Positions 9,149 through 17,917 of a stretch of DNA of 64,000 bases are shown in pieces (positions within the stretch are counted from its first letter, which is position 1; every line of letters starts with the position of its first letter). The translations under genes and the position numbers were made by a program. The notes below the pieces were generated by a model. The model did not search any database, was not told the origin of the DNA, and was given only the letters and a program-made list of their open reading frames with translations. Origin of the DNA: Ancylobacter aquaticus (GTDB lineage Bacteria > Pseudomonadota > Alphaproteobacteria > Rhizobiales > Xanthobacteraceae); NCBI RefSeq assembly GCF_004339465.1, contig NZ_SMFY01000002.1, forward strand, positions 310,001 to 374,000, in the 5' to 3' direction.

Positions 9149-9685
9149 TCAAAGACCGGGGGTGAACGTGGTGGCGTTGAAGATCTGCCCCATGAGCGAC
9201 ACTTCGGAGCCGCCGGTCGGCGTCGTCCGGCTGATGAAATCGAACACCTTGCCGTCCTTCAGGCCGTAATCGGCGACGCGGGTAACGCGCTTGTCCTTGG
9301 GGTCGAAATAGACCGCGATCACCCGCTGATTGGTGATTTCCGGCCGCAGGAACATCACTTTCCTGGCCTTCTGCGAGATATAATAGAACACTTCGCCGTC
9401 GACAGTGGCGACGGTCGACGGCGTGCCGAGCACCAGCAACACCTGCTCCTGGCTCGACCCGATCGGGATCTGGTCCAGCGCCTCCGGTGCGATGACATAG
9501 CCGCGCTGCTGCTCCTGCACGAAGCCGGTGGGCGAGCGGGGAAGACCCATGCTGGCTGTCGCCATCGGCATGTCGCCGGAGCAGCCGGTGAGGCCGACCA
9601 TCGCCACGCCGGCAACCGCCAGCGAGGCCCGGGCGGCGATCCGGGTGCCGGGAGCCTTGTTCCGCGTCGCGCGCGTCGATGCCAT
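9149..9685 (-). CDS. bamE: Outer membrane protein assembly factor BamE (SmpA/OmlA lipoprotein)
   Basis: BamE is an outer-membrane lipoprotein of the BAM complex. The 178-residue protein has a basic N-terminus, a hydrophobic stretch and the lipobox LTGC at about residue 33. The BamE fold is marked by IPIGSSQEQVLLVLGTPS and by YYISQKARKVMFLRPEI. The ATG at 9685 is preceded by GGAG at a suitable distance; the reading frame continues upstream to 10075, but that part is antisense to the next gene. It converges with the flavoprotein gene, and a short inverted repeat (CCCCGG/CCGGGG, 9142-9161) spans its stop codon. It diverges from the Cbp3-like gene, as in related genomes. Confidence 0.9.
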   Translation of the reverse strand: MASTRATRNKAPGTRIAARASLAVAGVAMVGLTGCSGDMPMATASMGLPRSPTGFVQEQQRGYVIAPEALDQIPIGSSQEQVLLVLGTPSTVATVDGEVFYYISQKARKVMFLRPEITNQRVIAVYFDPKDKRVTRVADYGLKDGKVFDFISRTTPTGGSEVSLMGQIFNATTFTPGL

Positions 9686-9904
9686 CCACTCAACTCCGAA
9701 GCTCGTGCCGCATCCGCCGGAGGGCGCTGCGGCAGGGGGCAGAAAGCACAGGGCGGGCCCCTGATGCAACTGTCGAACGCCTGCCGACCGTTCCATCACG
9801 GCGCTGCGGCAGACGGCGGGGTTGCCAGCGAGTGCCGCCCGCGTTAACCCGCCATCACAGCCGCACCCGCCGAGGCGGCAGCGGCAACGAGGCAGGAGCC
9901 GTCC

Positions 9905-10468
9905 ATGATTCTGCGTTTCTTCCGCCGGAATGACGGAGGCGAGACCATTCAGCGGCTCTATGGCGCGATCGTGGCGCATTCGCGCCAGCCCGTATTTTAT
10001 ACCGATTACGCTGTGCCCGACACGATAGAGGGCCGCTTTGAGATGATCCTTGCCCACGCCTTCCTGCTCTTTCACCGCCTCAAGGTCGAGAGCGAGGAAC
10101 GCCGTGAGCTCAGTCAGGACGTGTTCGACGCGTTCTGCACCGACATGGACGCCAATCTCAGGGAAATGGGCGTCGGCGACCTGACGGTGCCGAAGAAGAT
10201 GAAGAAGGTGGCCGAAGCCTTCTACGGCCGTATCGGTGCCTATGAGGGCCCCCTTGAGGCTGGCGACCTTGACGCGCTCTCAGAGGCCGTGCTGCGCAAT
10301 GTCCACGGCTCGAAGCCGGCATTTGCGCCTGAGGCGCGCGCTTTCGCGCAGTATATGATAGGAGCGGCGGCCGCGCTGCAGGCGGCTGCTTTCGCCAGCC
10401 TCGCCGCCGGCGAATTCCCGCTGGCCCCGCCGGCCGCCATCGGCTCCACGGAGACACACCCGTCATGA
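9905..10468 (+). CDS. Ubiquinol-cytochrome c chaperone family protein (Cbp3-like)
   Basis: The 187-residue protein matches the Cbp3/UQCC1 family, which in mitochondria and alphaproteobacteria helps cytochrome b and bc1 complex assembly. Recognisable stretches are YGAIVAHSRQPVFYTDYAVPDT, EMILAHAFLLFHRL and FDAFCTDMDANLREMGVGDL. GGAG lies six bases before the ATG. Its stop overlaps the start of the DUF177 gene (ATGA), so the two are translationally coupled. The same pair sits between bamE and plsX in many alphaproteobacteria. Its role is taken from the family; no catalytic residues are expected. Confidence 0.88.
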   Translation: MILRFFRRNDGGETIQRLYGAIVAHSRQPVFYTDYAVPDTIEGRFEMILAHAFLLFHRLKVESEERRELSQDVFDAFCTDMDANLREMGVGDLTVPKKMKKVAEAFYGRIGAYEGPLEAGDLDALSEAVLRNVHGSKPAFAPEARAFAQYMIGAAAALQAAAFASLAAGEFPLAPPAAIGSTETHPS

Positions 10469-11004
10469 CCGACGCCTCGCCCCTTTCCAAGCCCGTGCTC
10501 ACCGCCAGCCTGCCGGATCACGGCCTGACCCTGACGCTCGCGCCCGATGCCGCCACCCGCGCTGCCCTGGCGGAGGATTTGGGCATCCCTAGCATTCCGT
10601 CCCTGACGGCGCAGGTCATCCTGACGCCTGGGCGCGGCAATACCGTGCATGTCACCGGCCATGTCGATGCCGTCGTCACCCAGACCTGCGTGGTGACGCT
10701 GGAGAATTTCGACACGCGGGTATCGGAGGACATCGACCTTAAATTCGCTCCCGCCGAGAAAATTCCGGAGATCCGTCCGGGCGCAGAGATCGACGTTTCC
10801 GAACTCGATCTGCCCGACCCGATCATCGACGGAACCATTGATGCCGGCGCCGTGGCGGCGGAATTCCTCGCCCTCGGCCTCGATCCCTATCCGCGCAAGC
10901 CTGACGCGCACTTTGAAGGGCCGGACGAGCCGGGACCGGAGGAAGTGTCGCCTTTCGGCGCGCTGGCGAAGCTGCGCGGGAACGACGGGGGCAATGCGGA
11001 TTAG
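10465..11004 (+). CDS. DUF177 (YceD-like) protein
   Basis: This 179-residue protein belongs to the DUF177/YceD family, linked in other bacteria to 23S rRNA and large-subunit metabolism and usually encoded beside rpmF and plsX. The core VDAVVTQTCVVTLENFDTRVSEDIDLKF contains the single conserved cysteine. The C-terminus (DEPGPEEVSPFGALAKL) is the typical alphaproteobacterial ending. It overlaps the preceding gene by four bases. No rpmF lies between it and plsX here; the 121-base gap contains no clear ORF. Exact function is unknown. Confidence 0.88.
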   Translation: MTDASPLSKPVLTASLPDHGLTLTLAPDAATRAALAEDLGIPSIPSLTAQVILTPGRGNTVHVTGHVDAVVTQTCVVTLENFDTRVSEDIDLKFAPAEKIPEIRPGAEIDVSELDLPDPIIDGTIDAGAVAAEFLALGLDPYPRKPDAHFEGPDEPGPEEVSPFGALAKLRGNDGGNAD

Positions 11005-11125
11005 GCCGGTTCAGGACGGGGAAATGCGCCGGCGCTATTGTCATGGCGGCTCAACTCGGGCATGCCGTCAGCGCGGCGCCGGTGTCGCATCGCCGTCCCT
11101 CCGACCAATGAGACTTCGCCGCTAG

Positions 11126-12205
11126 ATGTCCTCGCCCGTCAGAATTTCGCTCGACGTCATGGGCGGCGACCATGGACCCGACGTGGTCCTTCCCGGTGCC
11201 GAGATCGCGCTCACCCGCCATCCGGACATCGCCTTCCTGCTGTATGGCGACTCCGCCCGCATCAACGCGCTGCTCAAGGATCGCCCGCGTCTGGCGGCGG
11301 CGAGCACCGTGATCCACACCGACGTCGTCGTGCGGATGGACGACAAGCCGAGCCAGGCCCTGCGCAAGGGCCGGCGCGTCTCCTCCATGTGGCGCGCAAT
11401 CGACGCGGTGCGGATGAAGGAGGCCGATTGTGCCGTCTCCGCCGGCAATACCGGTGCGCTGATGGCGATGGCCAAGGTCAATCTGCGCATGATGTCAGGC
11501 ATCAACCGTCCCGCCATTGCCTGCCTGTGGCCGACGATGCGCGGCGAAAGCGTGGTGCTCGATGTCGGCGCCTCCATCGGTGCGACGGCCCAGCATCTGG
11601 TCGACATGGCAGTCATGGGCGCGGCCATGGCCCGCATCGTCTTCGATATCGAACGGCCGACGGTCGGTCTGCTCAATATCGGTGTCGAAGAGATCAAGGG
11701 CGTCGAAGAAGTCAAGGACGCCGCCGCCGCCCTGCGCTCGGCGGACCATCCGGGCCTCGCCTATTACGGATTCGTCGAGGGCGACGACATCGGCCAAGGC
11801 GTTGTCGACGTCGTCGTTACCGAAGGGTTTTCCGGCAATATCGCGCTCAAGGCCGCCGAAGGCACCGCCAAGCAGGTGGCGGACTTCCTGCGAGGCGCGA
11901 TCAATCGCAGCTTCGTGGCGAAGATCGGCTATCTGCTGGCGCGCGGCGCCTTCCGGGCGCTGCGCGACAAGCTCGATCCGCGCAAGTCGAATGGCGGCGT
12001 GTTCCTCGGCCTTAATGGCGTCGTCATCAAGAGTCATGGCGGAACCGATGCCGAAGGCTTCGCGTCGGCGGTCGATATCGGCTACGACATGGTTCGCTAC
12101 CAGCTTCTCTCCCGCATTGAAGCAGGGATGAATGACCGTCCGCAGGTCGGCCGTGCTGCCGTCGCGGATGTCTCCGTCTCTGACGAGTTACAGGTTCCAT
12201 CGTGA
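11126..12205 (+). CDS. plsX: Phosphate acyltransferase PlsX
   Basis: PlsX makes acyl-phosphate from acyl-ACP for phospholipid synthesis. The 359-residue protein begins with [14 protein letters not shown], the family signature, and continues with [17 protein letters not shown] and [19 protein letters not shown]. Its stop overlaps the GTG start of fabH, so membrane-lipid initiation and fatty-acid initiation genes are coupled. Length and start fit the family; nothing odd was seen. Confidence 0.97.
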   Translation: MSSPVRISLDVMGGDHGPDVVLPGAEIALTRHPDIAFLLYGDSARINALLKDRPRLAAASTVIHTDVVVRMDDKPSQALRKGRRVSSMWRAIDAVRMKEADCAVSAGNTGALMAMAKVNLRMMSGINRPAIACLWPTMRGESVVLDVGASIGATAQHLVDMAVMGAAMARIVFDIERPTVGLLNIGVEEIKGVEEVKDAAAALRSADHPGLAYYGFVEGDDIGQGVVDVVVTEGFSGNIALKAAEGTAKQVADFLRGAINRSFVAKIGYLLARGAFRALRDKLDPRKSNGGVFLGLNGVVIKSHGGTDAEGFASAVDIGYDMVRYQLLSRIEAGMNDRPQVGRAAVADVSVSDELQVPS

Positions 12206-13173
12206 GTGCAATCCGTTCCGTGGTACGTGGCGTCGGCTCCTATCTGCCGGCCCGCTGTCTGACCAATGCCGACCTCGCGCAGATGGTCGACACTTCCGAC
12301 GAATGGATCGTCCAGCGCACCGGCATCCGCACGCGGCACATCGCGGCCGAGGGCGAGGTGACGTCCGATCTCGCCATCCATGCGGCGCGGGCGGCGTTGA
12401 CAGATGCCGGGCTGGAGCCCGGCGACATCGACCTGATCGTCGTCGCCACCTCGACGCCAGACAATACGTTTCCGGCCACGGCGGTCAGCGTGCAGGCCGG
12501 CCTCGGCATTACGCATGGCGCCGCCTTCGATCTTCAGGCCGTCTGCTCGGGCTTTGTCTTTGCCCTGGCCACGGCCGACAATTTCCTCAAATCGGGCACC
12601 TACCGCCGCTGCCTCGTCATCGGGGCGGAGACCTTCTCGCGCATTCTCGACTGGTCGGACCGCACCACCTGCGTGCTGTTTGGCGACGGCGCCGGCGCAT
12701 TGGTGCTGGAAGCGGTGCGCGACGAGGAAGAGGGGCGCGGGGTTCTGACCTCGCATCTGCGATCCGACGGGCGGCACAAGAACAAGCTCTATGTCGATGG
12801 CGGCGTCTCCTCGACCCGCAGCGTCGGCTTTCTGCGCATGGAAGGCCGCGAGGTGTTTCGCCACGCCGTCGGCATGATCACCGATGTGATCGTTGACGCT
12901 TTCGAGGCGACGGGCGAGTCGGCCGACACCATCGACTGGTTCGTGCCGCACCAGGCGAACCGGCGCATCATCGACGCCAGCGCCGTCAAGCTCGGCATCG
13001 CGCCCGAGAAAGTGGTCATCACCGTCGACAAGCACGGCAACACCTCGGCCGCCTCTATCCCGCTCGCTCTGGCTGCCGCGCACGCGGACGGGCGGATCAA
13101 GCGCGGCGATCTCGTGCTGCTGGAAGCCATGGGTGGCGGCTTTACCTGGGCTTCGGCGCTCATACGCTGGTAA
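12202..13173 (+). CDS. fabH: 3-oxoacyl-ACP synthase III (KAS III)
   Basis: FabH starts fatty-acid chains by condensing acetyl-CoA with malonyl-ACP. The 323-residue enzyme has the full catalytic triad, C115 in LQAVCSGF, H250 in VPHQANRR and N280 in KHGNTSAAS, with the N-terminal block [19 protein letters not shown]. Translation begins at GTG 12202, overlapping the plsX stop (GTGA). The ihfA gene follows after 98 bases that contain a plausible promoter. Confidence 0.97.
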   Translation: MSAIRSVVRGVGSYLPARCLTNADLAQMVDTSDEWIVQRTGIRTRHIAAEGEVTSDLAIHAARAALTDAGLEPGDIDLIVVATSTPDNTFPATAVSVQAGLGITHGAAFDLQAVCSGFVFALATADNFLKSGTYRRCLVIGAETFSRILDWSDRTTCVLFGDGAGALVLEAVRDEEEGRGVLTSHLRSDGRHKNKLYVDGGVSSTRSVGFLRMEGREVFRHAVGMITDVIVDAFEATGESADTIDWFVPHQANRRIIDASAVKLGIAPEKVVITVDKHGNTSAASIPLALAAAHADGRIKRGDLVLLEAMGGGFTWASALIRW

Positions 13174-13198
13174 TCCGCACCCCGGACGCGATGTGCCG

Positions 13199-13228
13199 TT
13201 GACCGGCGACGGCCACGGCGCCTAGTTT
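13199..13228 (+). promoter_or_regulatory. Putative sigma70-type promoter of ihfA
   Basis: TTGACC (13199-13204) and TAGTTT (13223-13228) are separated by 18 bases, 44 bases before the ihfA ATG. A 10-base perfect palindrome GTTTATAAAC follows at 13232-13241, near the expected transcription start. The elements match the housekeeping consensus only moderately, so this is a prediction. Confidence 0.4.
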
Positions 13229-13271
13229 GGCGTTTATAAACAACGGTACCGATGGGATAGGGAACACGGCA

Positions 13272-13577
13272 ATGGCAGGTCGCACCATCACGCGCGCCGA
13301 TCTGTGCGAAGCGGTTTATCAGCGGGTTGGGCTGTCACGCACGGAATCGGCGGCACTCGTCGAGACGGTTCTCTCCGAGATCGCCGACTGCGTCGCACGG
13401 GGCGAGACGGTGAAGCTCTCGTCCTTCGGGTCCTTCGTCGTGCGGCAGAAGGGCGAGCGCGTGGGGCGCAACCCGAAGACCGGCGAAGAGGTGCCCATCG
13501 CCCCGCGCCGGGTCATGGTGTTCAAGCCCTCCAACATCCTCAAGCAGCAGATCAACGGGGCCTCGCCCGAGTCGTGA
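13272..13577 (+). CDS. ihfA: Integration host factor subunit alpha
   Basis: IhfA forms the DNA-bending IHF heterodimer with IhfB (not in the window). The 101-residue HU-fold protein shows [19 protein letters not shown], the [20 protein letters not shown] beta-arm region and the DNA-intercalating proline context [10 protein letters not shown], then RRVMVFKPS. The ATG at 13272 follows GGGAAC; an in-frame ATG at 13227 would add 15 unrelated residues. Its stop overlaps the GTG start of the MerR-type regulator, so the two are co-translated, as is normal in alphaproteobacteria. Confidence 0.95.
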   Translation: MAGRTITRADLCEAVYQRVGLSRTESAALVETVLSEIADCVARGETVKLSSFGSFVVRQKGERVGRNPKTGEEVPIAPRRVMVFKPSNILKQQINGASPES

Positions 13578-14632
13578 ACGCGCGACAGGAACAGCCGGGG
13601 GGAGAGAAGGGGCCTGACGCCTTCCGCACGATCAGCGAGGTCGCCGAAGACCTCGACCTCCCCCAGCATGTCCTGCGCTTCTGGGAGACCCGCTTCCCGC
13701 AGATTCGCCCGCTCAAGCGCGGCGGTGGCCGGCGCTACTATCGGCCGGACGATGTGGAACTGCTCCGTGGCATCCGCCACCTGCTCTACGGGGAAGGCTA
13801 CACGATCCGCGGTGTCCAGCGCATTCTGAAGGAAGAGGGCCCGCGCTACGTGCAGGCCATCTGGCGCGATATCGAAGCGGACGATCAGGCCATCGCCGAG
13901 CGGGACGATCGGGACGGGCACAGCACATATGCGCCGGCACCGCTGCCCCCGATTGACGTCGCATCCACCCCGGCACCCGATGACGTGCCCGCGCGCGCTC
14001 CGCCCGCCAGCGGCACGGCAGGTGGGCCCCTGGGTGGCATTCTCAATCTTTTGCCCGGTCGCCAGCGAGAGCCCGCCGAGGAGAACCCGGCCCGCCGTGC
14101 CCGCCGCCGTCCGGACAGCGAGCCGGATCATCTCGACCTGCCGCTTCTCGCCGATCTGGAGCCGCCGGTGCGGCCCTCTCGCAGCGAGCCGCCGCCGCTG
14201 GCCACGGATTCGCTGATGCGCTTCGAGCCTCTGCCGCCCTTGGACAGGGGGGCGCCGGAGCCGCAGCCCGCCACGCCCTCGACCGAGCCCCGACCGGCGC
14301 AGGAACCGCGCCCGCCGGAACTGCGGGCATCCTTCCCGTTCCGCCCGATCGGGCCAGGGCCGGTGTCGGAAGCGCCCGATGACGAGGTGAGTTTCGTGCC
14401 GGAGCGGGCACGCGCGGCTATGCCGACAGAAGCGCCTTATCAGGCGGCGGTATCTGCAGTGCGACCCGTCCTACCGGCGGCTTCGGCGCTACGCGCGGGC
14501 GGGGTACAAGCTGACGAGACCCCCGCCCCGACGACGCTAAGCCGCGAGGATGTGCTGCGGCTGCAGGCGGCACTGTATGAACTGCAGGACTGCCAACGGC
14601 TTCTCGACACCGCGCGGGACCGGGACGGCTGA
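13574..14632 (+). CDS. MerR family transcriptional regulator with a long proline-rich tail
   Basis: Residues about 15-85 form a MerR winged-helix domain ([28 protein letters not shown], then [15 protein letters not shown] and [11 protein letters not shown]). Unlike classical MerR proteins there is no metal-binding cysteine region. After residue 110 comes a roughly 210-residue region rich in proline, alanine and arginine, probably disordered. A short conserved-looking helix ([20 protein letters not shown]) ends the 352-residue protein. GTG at 13574 overlaps the ihfA stop. Orthologues after ihfA are usually about half this length by my recollection, so the tail looks expanded. Targets are unknown. 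Confidence 0.85.
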   Translation: MNARQEQPGGEKGPDAFRTISEVAEDLDLPQHVLRFWETRFPQIRPLKRGGGRRYYRPDDVELLRGIRHLLYGEGYTIRGVQRILKEEGPRYVQAIWRDIEADDQAIAERDDRDGHSTYAPAPLPPIDVASTPAPDDVPARAPPASGTAGGPLGGILNLLPGRQREPAEENPARRARRRPDSEPDHLDLPLLADLEPPVRPSRSEPPPLATDSLMRFEPLPPLDRGAPEPQPATPSTEPRPAQEPRPPELRASFPFRPIGPGPVSEAPDDEVSFVPERARAAMPTEAPYQAAVSAVRPVLPAASALRAGGVQADETPAPTTLSREDVLRLQAALYELQDCQRLLDTARDRDG

Positions 14633-14647
14633 ACGCACGTCCCGGTC
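14618..14647. terminator. Hairpin between convergent MerR and rlpA-like genes
   Basis: GACCGGGAC (14618-14626) and GTCCCGGTC (14639-14647) form a 9-bp stem with a 12-base loop. It spans the stop codon of the MerR gene and lies 17 bases from the end of the opposing gene. There is no T tract, so bidirectional termination is only a suggestion. Confidence 0.4.
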
Positions 14648-14664
14648 AGCGATCGGCCGTGACG

Positions 14665-15054
14665 TCAGTCGACGACGGCGATATCGACCTTGGCCACGCC
14701 GCGTTTGCGGAAGCCCAGTTGATCGGCAACGGCCGTCGACACGTCGATGATACGGCCCCGCACAAAGGGCCCGCGATCGTTGATCCGCACCACGACCGAA
14801 CGGCCATTGGCCTTGTTGGTGACGCGAACCCGGGTGTTGAAGGGCAGGCTGCGATGCGCCGCCGTCATGGCCTGCGCACTATGCCGCTCCCCGTTGGCGG
14901 TGCGACCGCCATAGCCGTAATAGGACGCCATGCCGGACGTCGCGGCCACATTGGTCTTCTTTGAACTTGCAAGGGCAGCATTGCCGCCGGCGATAAAGAT
15001 GATCCCCGTTGCGAATGCCGCCCCGGCAACCCGTCCCATTCCCCAAGCCGTCAA
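14665..15054 (-). CDS. RlpA-like double-psi beta-barrel protein, septal ring lytic transglycosylase family
   Basis: The 129-residue secreted protein has a signal peptide (hydrophobic GAAFATGIIFIAGG, cleavage near ALAS) followed by a compact RlpA barrel: GMASYYGYGGRTANGE, TAAHRSLPFNTRVRVTN and VVVRINDRGPFVRGRIIDVS, with the conserved aspartate in INDRGPF. It lacks the SPOR domain of E. coli RlpA and has no lipobox. TTG at 15054 is preferred because GGAGAAGGA lies about eight bases upstream; the alternative ATG at 15039 has no properly spaced site. It probably acts on peptidoglycan in the periplasm. Confidence 0.85.
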   Translation of the reverse strand: MTAWGMGRVAGAAFATGIIFIAGGNAALASSKKTNVAATSGMASYYGYGGRTANGERHSAQAMTAAHRSLPFNTRVRVTNKANGRSVVVRINDRGPFVRGRIIDVSTAVADQLGFRKRGVAKVDIAVVD

Positions 15055-15429
15055 TACCTTCGTCCTTCTCCTGTTGGCGAGGCGCGATGCATGGGAAGGA
15101 AATGTGGCAGGGACATCACGACATTGTGGCTATAACGCGCAAACGCGAAGCATGTCGTCGTTTGCATCATAATAAACATGACCAGAATAGTCACGCTCGA
15201 CTTCAACTTATCCCAGATGAAAAGCGAGACACGTAGGTGGTCGGGCCAGCTGTAGCCTCGCACACAACGCATTGAAGTCAGGCGCATTCCCGAGCTGCAC
15301 AGCAGTCGCTCCGCTCATCTGGCACGGTGCGGCAACCGCGTCGTCCGTCGAAAGCCCCGATGGATTTGTCCGGCGTCCGGGTGCTATTGAGCGCGACCAG
15401 CTGCGGCCATTTGTCGAGGAGCATTGAGG
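15055..15429. other. Intergenic region between rlpA-like and ALDH7 genes
   Basis: This 375-base divergent spacer has no convincing gene. It is less GC-rich than its surroundings around 15120-15240. It contains a promoter-like pair on the minus strand and, just before the dehydrogenase, a good ribosome site GAGGAGC (15414-15420). No riboswitch, repeat or terminator was recognised. Confidence 0.6.
15166..15194 (-). promoter_or_regulatory. Putative promoter of the rlpA-like gene
   Basis: On the minus strand GTGACT (15189-15194) and TATGAT (15166-15171) are separated by exactly 17 bases, about 110 bases upstream of the TTG start. The -10 element is close to consensus and lies in a locally AT-rich patch. 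Confidence 0.5.
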
Positions 15430-16971
15430 ATGGCGACGAACGAAACCCGGGCACTCACGTCGGTCGAGGACGAGGTCCTCACCCTCCTGCAGGGCCTCGG
15501 CGTGCCGGACTCCAGCTGGCGCAACGGCACGAGGCCGGTTCGCTCGCCGATCAGCGGCGAGGTGATCGCCCATGTACCCGAGGCGGACGCCTCCGACGTG
15601 GCCCAGGCGGTCGAGCTCTCGGTCGCGGCCTACGAGGACTGGCGCGCCGTGCCTCCGCCCCGGCGCGGCGAACTCATCCGCCTTCTTGGCGAGGAACTGC
15701 GCGCCCACAAGGCCGAGCTCGGCCGGCTGGTGACGCTGGAGGCCGGCAAGATCGTTTCGGAGGGCCTCGGCGAGGTTCAGGAGATGATCGACATTTGCGA
15801 CTTCGCCGTCGGCCTGTCGCGGCAGCTCTATGGCCTCACCATCGCCTCTGAGCGCCCCGGCCATCGCATGATGGAGACGTGGCACCCGGTAGGCCCGGTG
15901 GGAATCATCACCGCCTTCAACTTCCCGGTCGCCGTGTGGTCCTGGAACGCCGCCCTGGCGCTGGTTTGCGGCAACAGCGTGCTGTGGAAGCCGTCCGAGA
16001 AGACGCCGCTGACCGCGCTGGCAGTGCAGGCCCTGTTCGAGCGCGCGGCCCAGGCCTTCGGCAGTGCGCCGGAAGGTCTCTCGCAGTTGCTGATCGGCGG
16101 CGCGGAGGTCGGCGCGGCGTTGACCGACGATTCGAGGGTACCCATCGTCTCGGCCACCGGCTCGACCCGCATGGGCCGGATCGTCGGCGAGCGGGTAGCA
16201 CGGCGTTTCGGTCGCTCGATCCTGGAACTCGGTGGCAATAATGCCGCTATCGTCTGCCCCTCGGCCGATCTCGATCTCGCTCTGCGCGGCATCGCCTTTG
16301 CGGCCATGGGAACGGCCGGCCAGCGCTGTACCACGCTGCGCCGTCTCATCGTACATGAGAGCGTCTATGACACGCTGGTGCCGCGTCTTGCCAAGGCGTA
16401 TGGCTCGGTCGGCATCGGCGACCCGCGCGAGGCGGGCACGCTGATCGGCCCGTTGATCGACAAGGCGGCCTTCGAGGCCATGCAGGCTGCGCTCGACTCG
16501 GCTAGGGCAGCGGGCGGGCGGGTCCATGGCGGCGAGCGCATCGCGGTCGGGGAGCAGCCGGAGGCCTATTATGTGCGCCCGGCTCTGGTCGAACTCGACG
16601 CCCAGATCGACGTCGTGAAGCACGAGACCTTTGCGCCGATCCTCTATGTGCTGCGCTGCACCGGCCTGCCGGAGGCGATCAAGCTGCACAATGGCGTGCC
16701 GCAGGGCCTCTCCTCGTCGATCTTCACCAACGATCTGCGCGAGGCGGAAGCCTTCCTGTCTGCCGAAGGCTCGGATTGCGGCATTGCCAACGTCAATATC
16801 GGCCCTTCCGGTGCCGAGATCGGCGGGGCGTTCGGCGGCGAGAAGGAAACCGGCGGCGGGCGTGAATCCGGCTCGGATGCGTGGAAGGCCTATATGCGGC
16901 GGGCCACCAACACCATCAATTACTCCCGTGCGCTGCCGCTCGCTCAGGGCGTGTCGTTCGACATCGACTGA
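15430..16971 (+). CDS. ALDH7-family semialdehyde dehydrogenase (probable L-aminoadipate-semialdehyde / piperideine-6-carboxylate dehydrogenase)
   Basis: This 513-residue NAD(P)-dependent aldehyde dehydrogenase is closest in pattern to the ALDH7 (antiquitin/AmaB) family, which oxidises aminoadipate semialdehyde in lysine degradation. Landmarks are GPVGIITAFNFPVAVWSWN, NSVLWKPSEKTPLTA, the catalytic glutamate in LELGGNNAAI and the nucleophile in GTAGQRCTTLRRL. The C-terminal FGGEKETGGGRESGSDAW is typical of ALDH7. The ATG at 15430 sits at good distance from GAGGAGC. Its last 28 bases overlap the end of the opposing nitroreductase gene. The substrate is inferred from the family. Confidence 0.88.
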   Translation: MATNETRALTSVEDEVLTLLQGLGVPDSSWRNGTRPVRSPISGEVIAHVPEADASDVAQAVELSVAAYEDWRAVPPPRRGELIRLLGEELRAHKAELGRLVTLEAGKIVSEGLGEVQEMIDICDFAVGLSRQLYGLTIASERPGHRMMETWHPVGPVGIITAFNFPVAVWSWNAALALVCGNSVLWKPSEKTPLTALAVQALFERAAQAFGSAPEGLSQLLIGGAEVGAALTDDSRVPIVSATGSTRMGRIVGERVARRFGRSILELGGNNAAIVCPSADLDLALRGIAFAAMGTAGQRCTTLRRLIVHESVYDTLVPRLAKAYGSVGIGDPREAGTLIGPLIDKAAFEAMQAALDSARAAGGRVHGGERIAVGEQPEAYYVRPALVELDAQIDVVKHETFAPILYVLRCTGLPEAIKLHNGVPQGLSSSIFTNDLREAEAFLSAEGSDCGIANVNIGPSGAEIGGAFGGEKETGGGRESGSDAWKAYMRRATNTINYSRALPLAQGVSFDID

Positions 16972-17612
16972 TCGGGCGACCAGAAGCGCACCACGTCGTC
17001 GAGGGCCGGCCGTGGCCGGTCCTCGCTCACGGCCGACGGCCGGCCGATATGGATAAATCCGGCGACCCGCTCCCCCGCCGCAACGCCGAGCAGCGCCGCG
17101 GCCTCAGCGTCTCGGCCCGGCCATTTCAGCAGCCATTGGGTGGCAAAGCCCATTGCCGAGGCGGCGACTGTAAGCGCCATGCCCGCCGCGCCGGCCGAGA
17201 GCACCTGATTCCATTCCGGCACCTTTGCCGCCCTGTCCGGCCGACTGACCAGCACGACTGTCACCGGGGCGCGCAGGAGATACAGCGTCCACATGTCGGC
17301 CTTGGCGGGTGGCAAGCCGGGATTCTGCCGAGCATAGAGCGCGTCCAGCCGTTCCCCAACGATCCGCCTCGCGTCACCCGACAGCACGATGAAGCGCCAG
17401 GGGCTGAGCCTTCCGTGATCTGGCACCCGAATGGCGAGCCGCAGCATCCGCCCCAGTTCTTCCTCCGAAGGCCCGGGCTCCAACAGCCCACGCAGCGTCG
17501 AGGACCGACGCGTCTCCAGGCGTTCCAGCATCTCCGCGCTGGCGGGTCGGTCGAGCGGCTCGGCCGGGATGGAATCGTCGGGCGGGGCGTGCCCATGCGC
17601 GGGGTGGTTCAT
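16944..17612 (-). CDS. Nitroreductase family protein (YdjA-like)
   Basis: The 222-residue flavoprotein-like sequence has the FMN-binding pattern ETRRSSTLRGLLEPGPSEEEL and RVPDHGRLSPWRFIVLSG, as in small single-domain nitroreductases such as YdjA. The C-terminal GERVAGFIHIGRPS is also typical. The ATG at 17612 follows AAAGGA; an upstream start would add 22 residues without merit. The gene runs tail-to-tail into the ALDH gene with a 28-base overlap. Members reduce nitro compounds or quinones with NAD(P)H; the natural substrate is unknown. Confidence 0.85.
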   Translation of the reverse strand: MNHPAHGHAPPDDSIPAEPLDRPASAEMLERLETRRSSTLRGLLEPGPSEEELGRMLRLAIRVPDHGRLSPWRFIVLSGDARRIVGERLDALYARQNPGLPPAKADMWTLYLLRAPVTVVLVSRPDRAAKVPEWNQVLSAGAAGMALTVAASAMGFATQWLLKWPGRDAEAAALLGVAAGERVAGFIHIGRPSAVSEDRPRPALDDVVRFWSPDQSMSNDTP

Positions 17613-17744
17613 GGGAACGCATCCTTTGGGTGAGCTCAGATCATAGCCTTTTATCCGCACGCGCGCCGTATCCGTCATCCACAGGGTGCGCGCCGGCTTG
17701 CATACCGGACGGCAAATGGCTAGACAGACGGCGCCTCACGGCGT

Positions 17745-17822
17745 CGGAGCGTAGCGCAGCCCGGTTAGCGCACTAGTCTGGGGGACTAGGGGTCGGAGGT
17801 TCAAATCCTCTCGCTCCGACCA
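17745..17822 (+). tRNA. tRNA-Pro(GGG)
   Basis: The cloverleaf is complete: acceptor CGGAGCG/CGCTCCG, D stem GCGC/GCGC, anticodon stem CTAGT/ACTAG with the seven-base loop CTGGGGG (anticodon GGG, reading CCC and probably CCU), T arm with TTCAAAT, discriminator A and an encoded CCA end. It is 78 bases long including CCA. Confidence 0.95.
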
Positions 17823-17917
17823 TTTTCACCGGCGCCCCCAATGTGGCCGGTGGCTCTCTCCCCGAAACACATTCTGCTTTAACACGGTGGAAACCATGAC
17901 GGTGCCTAATAGGCTCC

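Noticed and set aside
17745..17822. Genomic-island attachment site at tRNA-Pro
   Set aside because: No second copy of the tRNA 3' end and no integrase were seen in the window.
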